Positions 31,009 to 41,243 of a DNA stretch of 46,401 nt are shown piece after piece (position 1 is the first letter of the stretch; the number at the start of each line of letters is the position of its first letter). The notes beneath the pieces were generated by a model that saw only the letters and a program-made list of their open reading frames with translations, ran no database searches and was not told where the DNA came from. The translations under genes and the position numbers were made by a program. The stretch is from an uncultured Roseiflexaceae bacterium. GTDB lineage: Bacteria; Chloroflexota; Chloroflexia; Chloroflexales; Roseiflexaceae. The stretch lies in contig CALKHR010000183.1 of the NCBI GenBank assembly GCA_937988885.1, forward strand, positions 1-46,401, in the 5' to 3' direction.

Positions 31009-34000
31009 TTAGCGGACCTTGATCTGCACTGTGTTGTTGTTCTGGTAGATCACACCCTCACCCGACTGAGTGAGCGCATAGGCGATGCCGCTCTGCAGTG
31101 TGCCCAGTGTGGTCACATTCGTGAGATCGACGCCCAGGCCCACCAGGGTCTGCGCCACTTCGGGGCGAATACCGGTGATGATCGTCTGCGCGCCCAGGAA
31201 GCGCACCGCCTGCGCCGCCCGCACCAGCGTCCCCGCAACCGCTGTATCGACCACCGACACACCCGTGATGTCGACGATCACCACTTGGGCGCGGGTCTCG
31301 CTGACGCCTTGCAGCAGGTTCTCGAGCACCTGTTGCGCCCGCTGCGAGTCCATCGTGCCGATCAGCGGCATCACCATAATGCGGTTGGTGAGCGGGATGA
31401 GCGGCGTTGAAAGTTCGGCCAGTGCCGACGCTTGGACCCGAATGATCTGCTGCTGTAACTGAGCGCGTTCCTCTTCCGCACGCTGGCGTTCAATCAACTC
31501 GCGCTGGAGTTGATTGTTCATCTCGCTCAGTTCGTTGGTGCGGGCGATCACCTTCTCTTCCAACAAGCGGTTGCTCTCTTCGAGCTTCTCGTTGGTGATC
31601 TGCAAGTTCCTGCTCATCTCCTGCACATCGGCGTAGAGCAGAGCGTTCTCGATGGCGATCGCACCCTGGAGCGAGAGCAGACCCAGCAACTCCACCCGAT
31701 CGGTGTTGAAGGCGTGCGTTGCCAGGTTATGCTCCAAGTATAGCAGACCAGTCAGGTGCCCTTGGTGGCTGAGTGGGAGACACAGCAACGACTTGGGCTG
31801 GTTCTTGATGATGTACGGGTCGTTGGCGAAGCGCGGATCCTGCGTCGCATCGTGGAGCACGACCGTCTCCATCGTGCGTGCCACATACTGCACAATCGAG
31901 AGACTGAGGTCTTCGCTCATCTCGACCTGAGTGCGTTCGCATTGTGCTTTGGATTGCTGACCTGCCTCAATGCGGGCCTCGACGTGCAACTCGCCGTGGC
32001 GGTGTAGGATCAGCAGACCCTTTTGTGCACCCGCATTCTCCACCACGATGCTCATCAGTTTCTCGACCAACTCGCTGAGCACGATTTCGCCAGCGAGCAC
32101 CTGCGCGCCTTTGATCACGGCGGTGACATCGAGCAGACCCGCGTGATGGTGCATTGTCACCAGCGAAGTGCTGGGGCGCGAGGTGATGTGATGGGTGGTG
32201 GTGCTCTTCGGCGCAACAAAGTTGCTGAGCAGCGCGGTCGATTTTTCGAGCATCAACTCGGCTTTGGCGGTGGCGCCCCAGTTCACAAAGCCCTCGTAGG
32301 CCTCAAGCAAGTAGGCCCGTGCGAAGGTGCGCTTGCCTCGTTCCAAGTAGAAGCGCGCCGCTAACTCGTTGGCGATTGCGGCATTCTGTGTGAACTGGTG
32401 TGTGGTCGCCAACTCGATAGCTTCGTCGTAGAGCGCCTGGGCCTGCTCGTAGTCGCCGCTCAGGCGAGCCATCTCAGCGGCGATCAGCGCGTAACGGCTG
32501 CCCGAGTTCTGAGGACTGTGCTCGGCCCAGATCTTCATCTGATCGCGCCCAGTCTCCATATGCTTCCACATCGACGCTCGTTCCTCCTCGTTGGTGAGGG
32601 TGGGATAGAGCGCGGCGCGGATCAGCGCGGCGTAGAAGACCAACTCGCTGCCGGTGTAGGTGTTGCCCAGCAACGCACTCATCTGCTCGGCCTGCTGCGC
32701 CATTTCGAGCGCGGCAGCGTACTCCTCGTGGATAAAGAGCACTTGAGCTTTGTAGACGTAGTACGATACGAGCGCCGTGGGCGACAGCGGTGCCGAAACC
32801 TCCAGATACTTCTGCTCATCGAACGAGTCATCCGAGAGCGACGTGCGGCTGTAGGTTTTGCCCTGCAGGTTCAGGATGATCTGTTGATAGAGCAACAGCA
32901 CCACTTCGGACGTTTCGTTTTTGGTGCGGCGCAGGAAGTCGAGATAGATCGTGTTCTCTTCCAGCACCTCGCTCAGCTTCACACCCGCGCCCAAGTCGTG
33001 GTAGATGATGCCCATCGCCGGGAAGGCTGCAAACGAGACATCGCCGACCGCGATGCTGTCGAGGTAGCCTTGCCGCATGTACTCGGTGCTCTCACGGAGA
33101 TGGCCGCGCCAATGGGCGATAAAGCCGCCGTAGATGTTGCTCGCGCGATACTGGAGATCGGTGTTGGTGTAGCGCTCGTTGAGCTTCAGCGCCAATTTGC
33201 CGAACTCCTCTGCCTGCACGTAGTCGTTGAACAGGCTGCTCAGCACCATACCGTAGGAGCAGTAGGCGAAGGCCGTGCCATCGCTGTTGCCGTACTGCAA
33301 CGAGGTGTTAGCCATCTCCAGCACGATCAACATGTACAAGTTCATGTCGACGTTGAAGGCTGGCGCGATCATTTGGCTGAGCAAGCGCATCGTCATACGC
33401 TTCTCGGGATCGGTCAACTCCGGCGCATCGAGCAGTTCGGCGGGTGTGCGGCCCTCCAAGTTCTGCTGGATCATACCCAACGCTCCGCCAACCGCAGCCT
33501 GGATCTGTTCTGGCTCGGTGGGGAAGTTGATGTTAAACAGCGCCAGGCCGATCTTGCCCGTCTCCAGCGCCTCGTTGAAGCGCCCCAAGCTCACGTACAG
33601 GTTGATACGAGCGATGTACACCTCGGCCTTTTCGAGCTGCGATTGCGTGTGCTGCAACAGCGTGTCGAACAGCTCCTCGGCGGCCTCGGTATTGTTGGTC
33701 AGATACTCGCAGATCGAGCGTTCTTGGTGCAGCGCGACGCTGAGTTGGTAGTGATTCTCCCAGTGATCGGGGGGCAGCAACTCCATACCAGTGCGCAGGT
33801 AGGATACCGCCGCTGCATACGCCGCCGCCGCGCGGGCCTTCTGGCCAGCCTGCAGGTTCAGTTCGGCCAGACGCAGCCGTTCTTCTGGGGATTCGATCAG
33901 CTCCTTGCCCAGGTTGAACTGGTTGACGATCTCAAAGATCCGATCATCAAGGTCCTCGGCGGAGGTATGCTCCAACAGCAACCGCCCGATGGTCAGGTGA

Positions 34001-36132
34001 ATCTGATCGGTTGGGCTATCGTCGAATTGCGTGTACGCCGCCTGTTGCACTCGGTCGTGCAGGAACTTGTACGAGATATCGAGATCGGTGTTCTCGAGAT
34101 CGGACAACAGTTGCTCATCTTCGCTATCGAGCAGACGATAATCCGCATCGAGCGGCAGGATCAAGCCCTCCTTCAACGCCTCCCACAACTCCTGCGCAGT
34201 TACGACAGGAGATTGCTTGTTGATCACCGAGAGAATGCGAAGGTTGAATGTGTTGCCGACACAGGCCGCCAACTGCAAGATACGCTGCGTCTCCGGCGAG
34301 AGCTTGCGGATGTTGTTGGCCATCAACTCAACCACGTTATCGGTGATGGCAGCCTCGCGGATGCGATCGACATCCCAATGCCAGGTGCCCTGGGTGAGGT
34401 CGAAGGTGAGCAACTGATCGCGGTAGAGTGAGCGCAGGAACTGGTTCATAAAGAACGGATTACCGTGCGTCTTGCTCTGGATCAGCTCCGCAAGCGGGCG
34501 CGTATCGGCGCTCGATTGGTCGAGCGTGTGCGCCAGCCACTCGTTGATGTGGTCGGTGTTCAGCGGGCCCAGGGTGATGTTGCTCACCGTGACGCCTTGC
34601 TTGTTCAAGTCGTTCAGCATCAGCATCAGCGGATGCGAAGGACTCACCTCGTTATCGCGGTACGCGCCGATCTGCAGCAGGTGGTGCATATCGGGGTCGG
34701 TGGCGAGCGTCTGGATCAACTGCAACGATGCCTGATCGGCCCACTGCAAGTCGTCGAGGAAGATCACCAGCGGATGCTCGGCCTTGGCGAACACACGCAC
34801 AAACTGCAGCAACAGCTGGTTGAAGCGGTTGCGCGTCTCGGTGGGGCCGAGTTGCAACGGCGTCGGCTGCGGCCCGATGATCAGCTCGATATCGGGGATG
34901 ACGTTGATCAACACCTGGCCGTTGCCATCAAGGGCCTGCTCAAGGCGCTCTTTCCAAACTATGAGTCGCTCCGAGCTTTCGCTGAGCAACTGGCGGATCA
35001 GATCCTGGAACGCCTGAATAATCGCCGAATAGGGGATGCTGCGGTGGAACTGATCGAACTTACCTGCGATCACATAGCCGCGCTGTCGAGCGATCGGTTT
35101 GTGTACCTCGTTGATCAGCGCTGTCTTACCGATGCCCGAGTAGCCCGAGACCAGCAATATCTCGTTGGTGGCCTGCTGGCTCACGCGGTCGAACGCGGTG
35201 AGCAACGTGGCCAATGGCTCCTCGCGGCCATACAGCCGTTGCGAGAGCCGCAGCACGCCGGTCACATCGTGCTGGGCGAGTGGGAAGTTGGCGATTTTGC
35301 CGGTGCTCTGCCACTGTTGCAAGCATTCCTCAAGGTCGGCGATCAGGCCGTTGGCGCTCTGATAGCGATTTTCGGTCGCCTTCGCCAACAGCTTCATCAC
35401 AATATCGGAGACGGGCTGGGGAATGCTTGGTACGAGCGAGCGGGGCGAGTCCGGCACTCGTGCGATGTGGCTGTGGATCAGCTCCATCGAATCGATTGAG
35501 TTGAAGGGCAGCCGCCGAGTCAGCATCTCGTAGAGCGTCACACCGAGCGAGTAGAAATCGGTGCGGTAATCGACGACGCGATTCATACGACCGGTCTGCT
35601 CGGGCGACATATACGCCAGTGTGCCCTCGATCAGATTCGAGCTGGCAATGGTGCGATTCTCTTGGACGAGCTTCGTGGCAATACCAAAGTCGGTGATTTT
35701 GACAACGCCAAGTTCGCGGTTAATGAGGATATTGTGCGGCTTGATATCTTTATGGATAATGCCCTGTTCGTGTAACGAGCCGAGAATCTTCGCTAGCTCA
35801 ATTGCATACTTGAGGGTGCTGGTGAGATCGAGTTCCTCCGCTGCAATCAGGCTATTGAGCGATTGACCTCCGAAGTCCTCGAGAATCAAAGCGATCTGAT
35901 CATCCCAATTGATCAGCTCGTACGCTTTGACAACCCCAGGAAGATTTAAGTTTTTGATGATCTCGAATTCGTGCCGTAGACTTGCGATCTGTCGGGGTGT
36001 TGGGTACTCACTACGGAGCGTTTTGATCATTACCGGAACGCTATCGCCAGTACGCCGCCCACGGTGAATGATAGTATTGCTCCCTTGGTAGATTTGCTCA
36101 AGGACTTCATAACCAGGTAGTGTGAGGGGCAT
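31009..36132 (-). CDS. Ser/Thr kinase - AAA ATPase - TPR - GAF - STAS signalling protein
   Basis: A 1707-residue soluble regulator. The kinase domain (about 7-270) has K37 in VMIKTL, HKDIKPHN (D129, N134) and DFG (148-150), so it looks active. An AAA/PknK-like ATPase (about 298-560) has Walker A GYSGIGKT (330-337) and Walker B VIFLDDLQW. A long helical TPR-like region (about 620-1270) follows. A GAF domain (about 1330-1490) leads into a coiled coil and an RsbR-like C-terminal STAS domain (about 1570-1690; DITGVSVVDTAVAGTL). Start ATG at 36132 has GGAG 8 nt upstream; the frame to 36330 adds non-kinase residues. Such proteins occur in cyanobacteria, myxobacteria and Chloroflexota. It stands alone. 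Confidence 0.92.
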   Translation of the reverse strand: MPLTLPGYEVLEQIYQGSNTIIHRGRRTGDSVPVMIKTLRSEYPTPRQIASLRHEFEIIKNLNLPGVVKAYELINWDDQIALILEDFGGQSLNSLIAAEELDLTSTLKYAIELAKILGSLHEQGIIHKDIKPHNILINRELGVVKITDFGIATKLVQENRTIASSNLIEGTLAYMSPEQTGRMNRVVDYRTDFYSLGVTLYEMLTRRLPFNSIDSMELIHSHIARVPDSPRSLVPSIPQPVSDIVMKLLAKATENRYQSANGLIADLEECLQQWQSTGKIANFPLAQHDVTGVLRLSQRLYGREEPLATLLTAFDRVSQQATNEILLVSGYSGIGKTALINEVHKPIARQRGYVIAGKFDQFHRSIPYSAIIQAFQDLIRQLLSESSERLIVWKERLEQALDGNGQVLINVIPDIELIIGPQPTPLQLGPTETRNRFNQLLLQFVRVFAKAEHPLVIFLDDLQWADQASLQLIQTLATDPDMHHLLQIGAYRDNEVSPSHPLMLMLNDLNKQGVTVSNITLGPLNTDHINEWLAHTLDQSSADTRPLAELIQSKTHGNPFFMNQFLRSLYRDQLLTFDLTQGTWHWDVDRIREAAITDNVVELMANNIRKLSPETQRILQLAACVGNTFNLRILSVINKQSPVVTAQELWEALKEGLILPLDADYRLLDSEDEQLLSDLENTDLDISYKFLHDRVQQAAYTQFDDSPTDQIHLTIGRLLLEHTSAEDLDDRIFEIVNQFNLGKELIESPEERLRLAELNLQAGQKARAAAAYAAAVSYLRTGMELLPPDHWENHYQLSVALHQERSICEYLTNNTEAAEELFDTLLQHTQSQLEKAEVYIARINLYVSLGRFNEALETGKIGLALFNINFPTEPEQIQAAVGGALGMIQQNLEGRTPAELLDAPELTDPEKRMTMRLLSQMIAPAFNVDMNLYMLIVLEMANTSLQYGNSDGTAFAYCSYGMVLSSLFNDYVQAEEFGKLALKLNERYTNTDLQYRASNIYGGFIAHWRGHLRESTEYMRQGYLDSIAVGDVSFAAFPAMGIIYHDLGAGVKLSEVLEENTIYLDFLRRTKNETSEVVLLLYQQIILNLQGKTYSRTSLSDDSFDEQKYLEVSAPLSPTALVSYYVYKAQVLFIHEEYAAALEMAQQAEQMSALLGNTYTGSELVFYAALIRAALYPTLTNEEERASMWKHMETGRDQMKIWAEHSPQNSGSRYALIAAEMARLSGDYEQAQALYDEAIELATTHQFTQNAAIANELAARFYLERGKRTFARAYLLEAYEGFVNWGATAKAELMLEKSTALLSNFVAPKSTTTHHITSRPSTSLVTMHHHAGLLDVTAVIKGAQVLAGEIVLSELVEKLMSIVVENAGAQKGLLILHRHGELHVEARIEAGQQSKAQCERTQVEMSEDLSLSIVQYVARTMETVVLHDATQDPRFANDPYIIKNQPKSLLCLPLSHQGHLTGLLYLEHNLATHAFNTDRVELLGLLSLQGAIAIENALLYADVQEMSRNLQITNEKLEESNRLLEEKVIARTNELSEMNNQLQRELIERQRAEEERAQLQQQIIRVQASALAELSTPLIPLTNRIMVMPLIGTMDSQRAQQVLENLLQGVSETRAQVVIVDITGVSVVDTAVAGTLVRAAQAVRFLGAQTIITGIRPEVAQTLVGLGVDLTNVTTLGTLQSGIAYALTQSGEGVIYQNNNTVQIKVR

Positions 36133-36379
36133 AAGTGCTACTCCATACTCGTGGAAAAGACGCTGGTTTGCGAACCAGCATGACAACATTACTTGGTTGA
36201 TTGACAAGCGGTCGTGGCCTGTCGATGACACGAGAAACTCAGCCTCAGTTGCGGGATCTCCCACAGTGGGCTGTCTCGTTGCTACTAAAGGTACACAGGA
36301 AGCCCAAGAGCTTTGTTTGTTGACAGGCATTACAGGGGTTGCAGTCGAAAACTTAGTGAATTCTGACTCAACCCCGATT

Positions 36380-36385
36380 ATTATA
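36380..36385 (-). promoter_or_regulatory. candidate -10 element for the kinase gene
   Basis: A consensus TATAAT on the minus strand (36380-36385) lies about 250 nt upstream of the kinase ATG. The nearest -35-like TTACAG is 19 nt away, so the call rests on the -10 alone. Confidence 0.3.
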
Positions 36386-36797
36386 CACTGAGCTTCTTTT
36401 CAGACTGTAAGTATATATGATCAAATTGGTAACTATTATCGTAAGGTTTAGCTACTGAGCAAATGTTAGGCGAGCTATTTACTCTATTGTGTAGTAAGTG
36501 GATAAACTTCTTTTATAGCTTGTTATTTATGAGGTATTTATTCACTTATTGGGTATTAGACTACTGTGACACATTTTTTAAGCACTCTAGTGCGGTTTCG
36601 ACGATACCTTGTAAGCGGCAGATTGGGGTGAAGGAGCAGCTCGTTTGATGTGTGGATGAGCGGTTGGGAGGGTGTACGACTACGTTTTTCTTGCGGGTAG
36701 ATGGGGGGAATTATTGCGAGACTGTATACCTATTGCTAGAAATCCCGCTAGTCTCTCGTTGGGCAATTCTACCGGGATCGATGGGGAAATACACAGA

Positions 36798-36834
36798 CGC
36801 CAGGGCCTTCAAGCCGTTCCTGAAGACCCTGGCG
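36798..36834 (-). terminator. hairpin terminator at the end of the NRPS-PKS transcript
   Basis: CGCCAGGG (36798-36805) pairs with CCCTGGCG (36827-36834), with inner CTTCA/TGAAG. It starts 12 nt after the SnoaL-like stop codon on the minus strand. The T-tract is weak (TCTGTGTATTT). Confidence 0.7.
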
Positions 36835-36845
36835 CAGATCGCTCT

Positions 36846-37280
36846 TTAGCTTGCCTGTTCCGGCACGACGAGTTTGCCGCCCAACTGCTCGAACATGCCT
36901 AAGCCATCCGAGACGCCCCAGCGCTCGACGATCTTGCCGTTGGCCACGCGGATGGCGCTGTACATTGCCGCCGACACCTTGCGGCCAGTGGCGGGCACAC
37001 CCATAAACGGTGCGCTGTGCGTGCCGTGCATAAACATATACGCTCCAACGCGGTCGCCCTCGGCGATCATATGCACGATGGTGGTGTGCAAGTCGGGGAA
37101 GGCTTGGCGCATCACAACCGCCAGTTGCTTGACACCCTCGATATCGCCCGTCACACCCTCAACCGGCGCGTGGTTCACGAAATCAGGGGCGAACAGTTCA
37201 TCGAACAGCTCGACTTTGCCCTGGTTCCAAATCTCCTCGATCACGCGGTACATGATCGCTTTGTTTTCCTCGATGCCCAT
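36846..37280 (-). CDS. SnoaL-like / ester-cyclase family protein
   Basis: A 144-residue NTF2-fold protein. It has ENKAIMYRVIEEIWNQGKVE at the start, then FAPDFVNHAP, MRQAFPDLHTTI and YMFMHGTHSAPFMGVPATGR, the usual SnoaL-like signature. Some relatives cyclise polyketides; most are uncharacterised. AAAGGA lies about 10 nt before the ATG. It is the last gene of the cluster, 103 nt after the terminal PKS on the same strand, so it may act on the released keto product. That link is inferred from position; it could equally be a general enzyme. Confidence 0.8.
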   Translation of the reverse strand: MGIEENKAIMYRVIEEIWNQGKVELFDELFAPDFVNHAPVEGVTGDIEGVKQLAVVMRQAFPDLHTTIVHMIAEGDRVGAYMFMHGTHSAPFMGVPATGRKVSAAMYSAIRVANGKIVERWGVSDGLGMFEQLGGKLVVPEQAS

Positions 37281-37383
37281 AGTCTTTTTCCTTTGTACGG
37301 AGTTGATTCCACCCCGCTTGGATTGTGCTGATAGATCGGTTTGATGGGGATGCGCAGCAGCCTGCGCCGCGCATCCTAGCGTT

Positions 37384-40300
37384 TTAGTACGTGAACCGCG
37401 ACATGTAGCGCTTCAGCTTCTGCGCCATCACTTGCACGTTCGGCGGCTGGTTCATGCTGATGTGGTTGCCTGGGATGTCGTAGACCAGCAAGCCCTCGGG
37501 TGTGATATCGACCCAGCCGCGCTCGGGGTTGGGCGGATACAACACGTCGTGCTCCTTCGCGCGGAAGAAGAGCACCTCGCAGCCATCGTAGGGTTGCGGC
37601 TTGTACTGGCGCATCGCCCGGATGTGAACGGTCAGCACGTTCAGCAGGTGGTTGTTGCCCGCGTTATCCCCGCTGTCGGTGATGCTGCGCATCTGCTCCT
37701 CGGCAAAGGCCATCTGCTCCTCGGGTGGCAGTTGCTGCAACTGCTCCAGCAGGCTCGGCAGGTTCGGGCTTGCGCTCAGCACCGCCGCCATCATCACGCC
37801 CTGATCGTTCAGTTGCTTGGCGCTCTCGAACACGTCGGGCGTGTCGATCATCATCAGCATATCGACTTGCTGGCCTGCTGCCTTGAGTTGGTGCGCCATC
37901 TCGAAGCTGATGATGCCGCCGAACGACGAGCCGCCGATCAGGTACGGCCCCTCGGGCTGCACGCTGCGGATCAGCTTGATGTACAGCTCGGCCATCTCTT
38001 CGATGCTGGTGAGCGGCTCGGCGGTGCCATCGAAGCCCTGCGCTTGGATGCCGTAGATTGGCCGATCACGCCCGAGTTGCTGCGCGAGATCGCGATAGAT
38101 GTACACACCACCACCGATCGGGTGGATGAGGAACAGCGGTCGCTTGTGGCCCTGCGATTGGAACGGCACCAACAACGACTGTTCCGGTGAGCTGGCCTGT
38201 TCCTCGGCGGCGCTGTCGCTGCTGGTCTGCTGCGCCAGTATCTCGCTCAACTGCGCGATGGTGGGCGCGCGCAACAAGCTGTGTCGCGACAACTCCACCT
38301 GGAGCGTCTTCTGAATGTTCGACACCAGTTCGATGGCCAGGAGCGAGTCACCGCCCAAATCGAAGAAGTTGTCGTGGATGCCGATGCGCGAGAGGCCCAA
38401 CTGCTTCTGCCAGACCGCGCAGAGCTTCTGCTCCAGCGGTGTACGCGGCCCTTGGTAGCCGTCGCCACCATCGCTCGGGGCCGCTTCCTCCAGCGCAGGC
38501 GGCGTGTACTCGATCTGCTGCACCTGCACGCGCTCGCCGCTGTAGGGCACTGCATCGATCCAGTGGCGCTGCCGCTCGAACGGGTAGGTCGGCAGCGGGA
38601 TGCGCCGCCGCTTCTCGCCCGTGTAGAACGCGCTCCAATCGAACGAAATGCCAGCGATCCACAACCGTCCGGCGGTGGTCAGGAAGCACTCCAGGTCGGA
38701 TTGCTCGTCCTGGCCGCGCGGCAGCGAGTTGAGCACAATGTGCTGCTCGGTCTTGCTGGGATGGCGGCGGGCCGCCGTGCTGAGCGCGATGCCTGGGCCG
38801 ACTTCGAGGAACACCGCGTTGTTGAGCTTGAACAGCTCGGCCAAGCCCTCGTCGAAGCGCACCGTCTTGCGCAAGTGTACGCCCCAGTAGCGCGGGTTGG
38901 TGGCCTCTTCGGCGGTGATCCAGGTGCCGCTCAGGTTCGACATGTACGGGATCTGCGGGGCCGACATTTCGATCTGCTCGAACTCGGCGCTCAAGCGATC
39001 GACGATCGGCTCCATCATGCTGGAGTGGCCAGCGTGCGAGATCGGCAGCATACGGCAGTTGACGCCGCGCTCGGTCAGCACCTTCTCCAGCGCGCGGATC
39101 GGGCCGCTGGGGCCGGAGACCACGCACAGCGCGGGGCCGTTGATCGCCGCGATATCGACCTCTGGTCCCATCAACTCGACGATTTCGCTGGCCGGTAGCG
39201 GCACCGTCATCATATTGCCGGTCGGCATCTCCTGCATCAGGCGGCCACGCGCCACCATCAGCCGGAGCGCGCTGGGCAGCGAGAAGACGCCAGCCACACA
39301 GGCCGCCGCGTATTCGCCGAAGCTGTGGCCGATCATGCCGTGGGGCTTCAGCCCGCGCGACAGCCACAACTGCGCCAAGGCGTATTCGATCGAGAACAGG
39401 ATGGGCTGAATGGTGATCGTCTGCACCAAGTCCTTGGCAGCCTGCTCGGCCCGATCCTCCGATGGGAAGAGGATGGTGCGCATATCGAGGCCGAGCATTG
39501 GGATGAGCAATTCGGCACAGCGATCGAGCTCTTGCCGGAACACTGGCTCGTGCTTGTACAGTTCGGCAGCCATGTTGATGTGCTGCGTGCCCTGCGCCGG
39601 GAACATGAAGATCAGCGGGCGCTCCTCCTCGCTGGCCTGCCCCGTAAAGACGCGCTGCGGATCGAGTTGTTCGAGCGCTTCGGCGGCCTCGGCCACGCTG
39701 CTCGCCACTACCACGCGGCGGTGCGCGAACTCTTTGCGGCCCATCTGCAGCGTGTAGGCCACATCGGCCAAGTTCACATCGGGGTTGGCCCGCAGGAAGG
39801 CCGCCAAGTTGCTGGTGGCCTGGTTCAGCGCCGAGCGCGTGCGGGCCGAGAGGATCAGCAACTGCTTGGGCTTGGAGGGATCGGGCGGCGGCAACGGGGG
39901 CGCTTCCTCAAGGATCATATGGGCGTTGGTGCCGCCGAAGCCGAACGCACTCACGCCAGCGCGGCGCGGGTGGCCGTTCTCAGGCCATTTGATCAGTTCT
40001 GAATTGACATAAAATGGACTAGATTCGAAATCGATGTTTGGGTTCGGCGTGGTGAAGTGCAAGGTTGGCGGGATCAGGCCGTGCTTCACGGCTAGTGTGG
40101 CCTTGATCAACCCTGCGACACCCGCCGCTGTATCGGCGTGGCCGATGTTGCTCTTGATCGAGCCGAGCGCGCAGAACTGGCGCTTGTCGGTGCGCGCGCG
40201 GAACGCCTGGGTCAGCGCCGACACCTCGATCGGGTCGCCGACGAGGGTGGCCGTGCCGTGCGTCTCGACAAACGAAATGGTGTCTGGCTCGACTTCCGCG

Positions 40301-41217
40301 ACGTTTTGGGCGGCACGGATCACGCGGGCTTGGCCTTCGCGGCTCGGGGCAGTGTAGCCCGATTTGTTCGCGCCGTCGTTGTTGATCGCCGAGCCTTTGA
40401 TCACGGCGTAGATCGTGTCGCCATCCTCGATTGCGTCGGCCAAGCGCTTGAGCACCACGATGCCCGCGCCATTGCTGACGACCATGCCCTGCGCCTTGGC
40501 ATCGAAGGGGCGGCAATGGCCGTCGGGCGCGAACACGCTGCCTTCCTGATACACGTAGACGTTCTGCTGCGGCACGCGGATCGAGACACCGCCCGCCAGC
40601 GCCATGTCGGACTCGCCGCTGACCACGCTCTGCCAGGCCAGGTGCGTCGCGACCAGCGAGGTTGAGCAGGCGCACTGCATGGTGATGCTGGGGCCGGTCA
40701 GGTTCAGTTTGTACGAGGCGCGGGTGGAGAAGAACTCGCGGTCGTTATTGATGATCTGCTGGTACTGCTCCGCCGAGCCGTTCAGGCGGCGGGCCATGTT
40801 GAGATTGTTCCACAGGTACGTGTTCACGCCCATCCCGGCGAACACGCCGATCGCGCCCTTGTATTTGTCGCCGGTGTAGCCCGCCGTTTCAAGCGCCTCC
40901 CAGCAGCATTCCAGGAATAAGCGCTGCTGCGGGTCCATCATGCGGGCTTCGCGGGGCGTGAAGCCGAAGAAGGCGGCATCGAATTTATCGCTATCGGCCA
41001 CATAGCCGCTGTATTTGATTGCGTTCGGATCTGCGATGGCTTCGGGTTCTACTCCTGCTGCGCGTAGTTCTTCATCGGTAAAGAGCGAGATCGATTCAAC
41101 GCCTTCGCAGAGGTTGCGCCACAACTGTGCGATCGTGGGCGCGCCAGGGAAACGCCCTGCCATGCCGATAATAGCGACCTCGAAGCCTGTAAGTTCGGTT
41201 GGTGCTGAGTTGCTCAT
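37384..41217 (-). CDS. terminal type I PKS module (KS-AT-ACP-TE)
   Basis: A 1277-residue modular PKS. The KS (about 12-440) has active-site C184 in QCACSTSL and H320/H360 in ETHGTAT and SNIGH. The AT (about 535-835) has GHSFGEY (S632) and SHAGHS (727-732) where malonyl-specific ATs usually read HAFH. An ACP (about 925-1000) has LGGDSL (S958). The thioesterase (about 1025-1270) has GGSSFGG (S1098) and late GNHISM. No KR, DH or ER is present, so a beta-keto product is expected and the TE releases it. The ATG at 41217 follows AAGG; a TTG frame to 41238 is less likely. It begins 26 nt after the NRPS stop codon, in one operon. Confidence 0.93.
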   Translation of the reverse strand: MSNSAPTELTGFEVAIIGMAGRFPGAPTIAQLWRNLCEGVESISLFTDEELRAAGVEPEAIADPNAIKYSGYVADSDKFDAAFFGFTPREARMMDPQQRLFLECCWEALETAGYTGDKYKGAIGVFAGMGVNTYLWNNLNMARRLNGSAEQYQQIINNDREFFSTRASYKLNLTGPSITMQCACSTSLVATHLAWQSVVSGESDMALAGGVSIRVPQQNVYVYQEGSVFAPDGHCRPFDAKAQGMVVSNGAGIVVLKRLADAIEDGDTIYAVIKGSAINNDGANKSGYTAPSREGQARVIRAAQNVAEVEPDTISFVETHGTATLVGDPIEVSALTQAFRARTDKRQFCALGSIKSNIGHADTAAGVAGLIKATLAVKHGLIPPTLHFTTPNPNIDFESSPFYVNSELIKWPENGHPRRAGVSAFGFGGTNAHMILEEAPPLPPPDPSKPKQLLILSARTRSALNQATSNLAAFLRANPDVNLADVAYTLQMGRKEFAHRRVVVASSVAEAAEALEQLDPQRVFTGQASEEERPLIFMFPAQGTQHINMAAELYKHEPVFRQELDRCAELLIPMLGLDMRTILFPSEDRAEQAAKDLVQTITIQPILFSIEYALAQLWLSRGLKPHGMIGHSFGEYAAACVAGVFSLPSALRLMVARGRLMQEMPTGNMMTVPLPASEIVELMGPEVDIAAINGPALCVVSGPSGPIRALEKVLTERGVNCRMLPISHAGHSSMMEPIVDRLSAEFEQIEMSAPQIPYMSNLSGTWITAEEATNPRYWGVHLRKTVRFDEGLAELFKLNNAVFLEVGPGIALSTAARRHPSKTEQHIVLNSLPRGQDEQSDLECFLTTAGRLWIAGISFDWSAFYTGEKRRRIPLPTYPFERQRHWIDAVPYSGERVQVQQIEYTPPALEEAAPSDGGDGYQGPRTPLEQKLCAVWQKQLGLSRIGIHDNFFDLGGDSLLAIELVSNIQKTLQVELSRHSLLRAPTIAQLSEILAQQTSSDSAAEEQASSPEQSLLVPFQSQGHKRPLFLIHPIGGGVYIYRDLAQQLGRDRPIYGIQAQGFDGTAEPLTSIEEMAELYIKLIRSVQPEGPYLIGGSSFGGIISFEMAHQLKAAGQQVDMLMMIDTPDVFESAKQLNDQGVMMAAVLSASPNLPSLLEQLQQLPPEEQMAFAEEQMRSITDSGDNAGNNHLLNVLTVHIRAMRQYKPQPYDGCEVLFFRAKEHDVLYPPNPERGWVDITPEGLLVYDIPGNHISMNQPPNVQVMAQKLKRYMSRFTY

Positions 41218-41243
41218 AATTGTTGCCTTGTTCTGCAAATAAG

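Larger units (their letters stand above)
36133..36845. other. 713-nt AT-rich intergenic region bordering the NRPS-PKS cluster
   Basis: No gene is supported; short frames lack ribosome-binding sites. The stretch 36360-36600 is visibly AT-richer than its surroundings. It includes the kinase gene's leader (36133-36380) and a candidate -10. It marks the downstream limit of the biosynthetic cluster. Confidence 0.5.

Noticed and set aside
32398..34431. 677-codon plus-strand ORF
   Set aside because: Exactly antisense to the kinase-AAA-STAS gene, whose domains and motifs are unambiguous; an artefact of codon bias.
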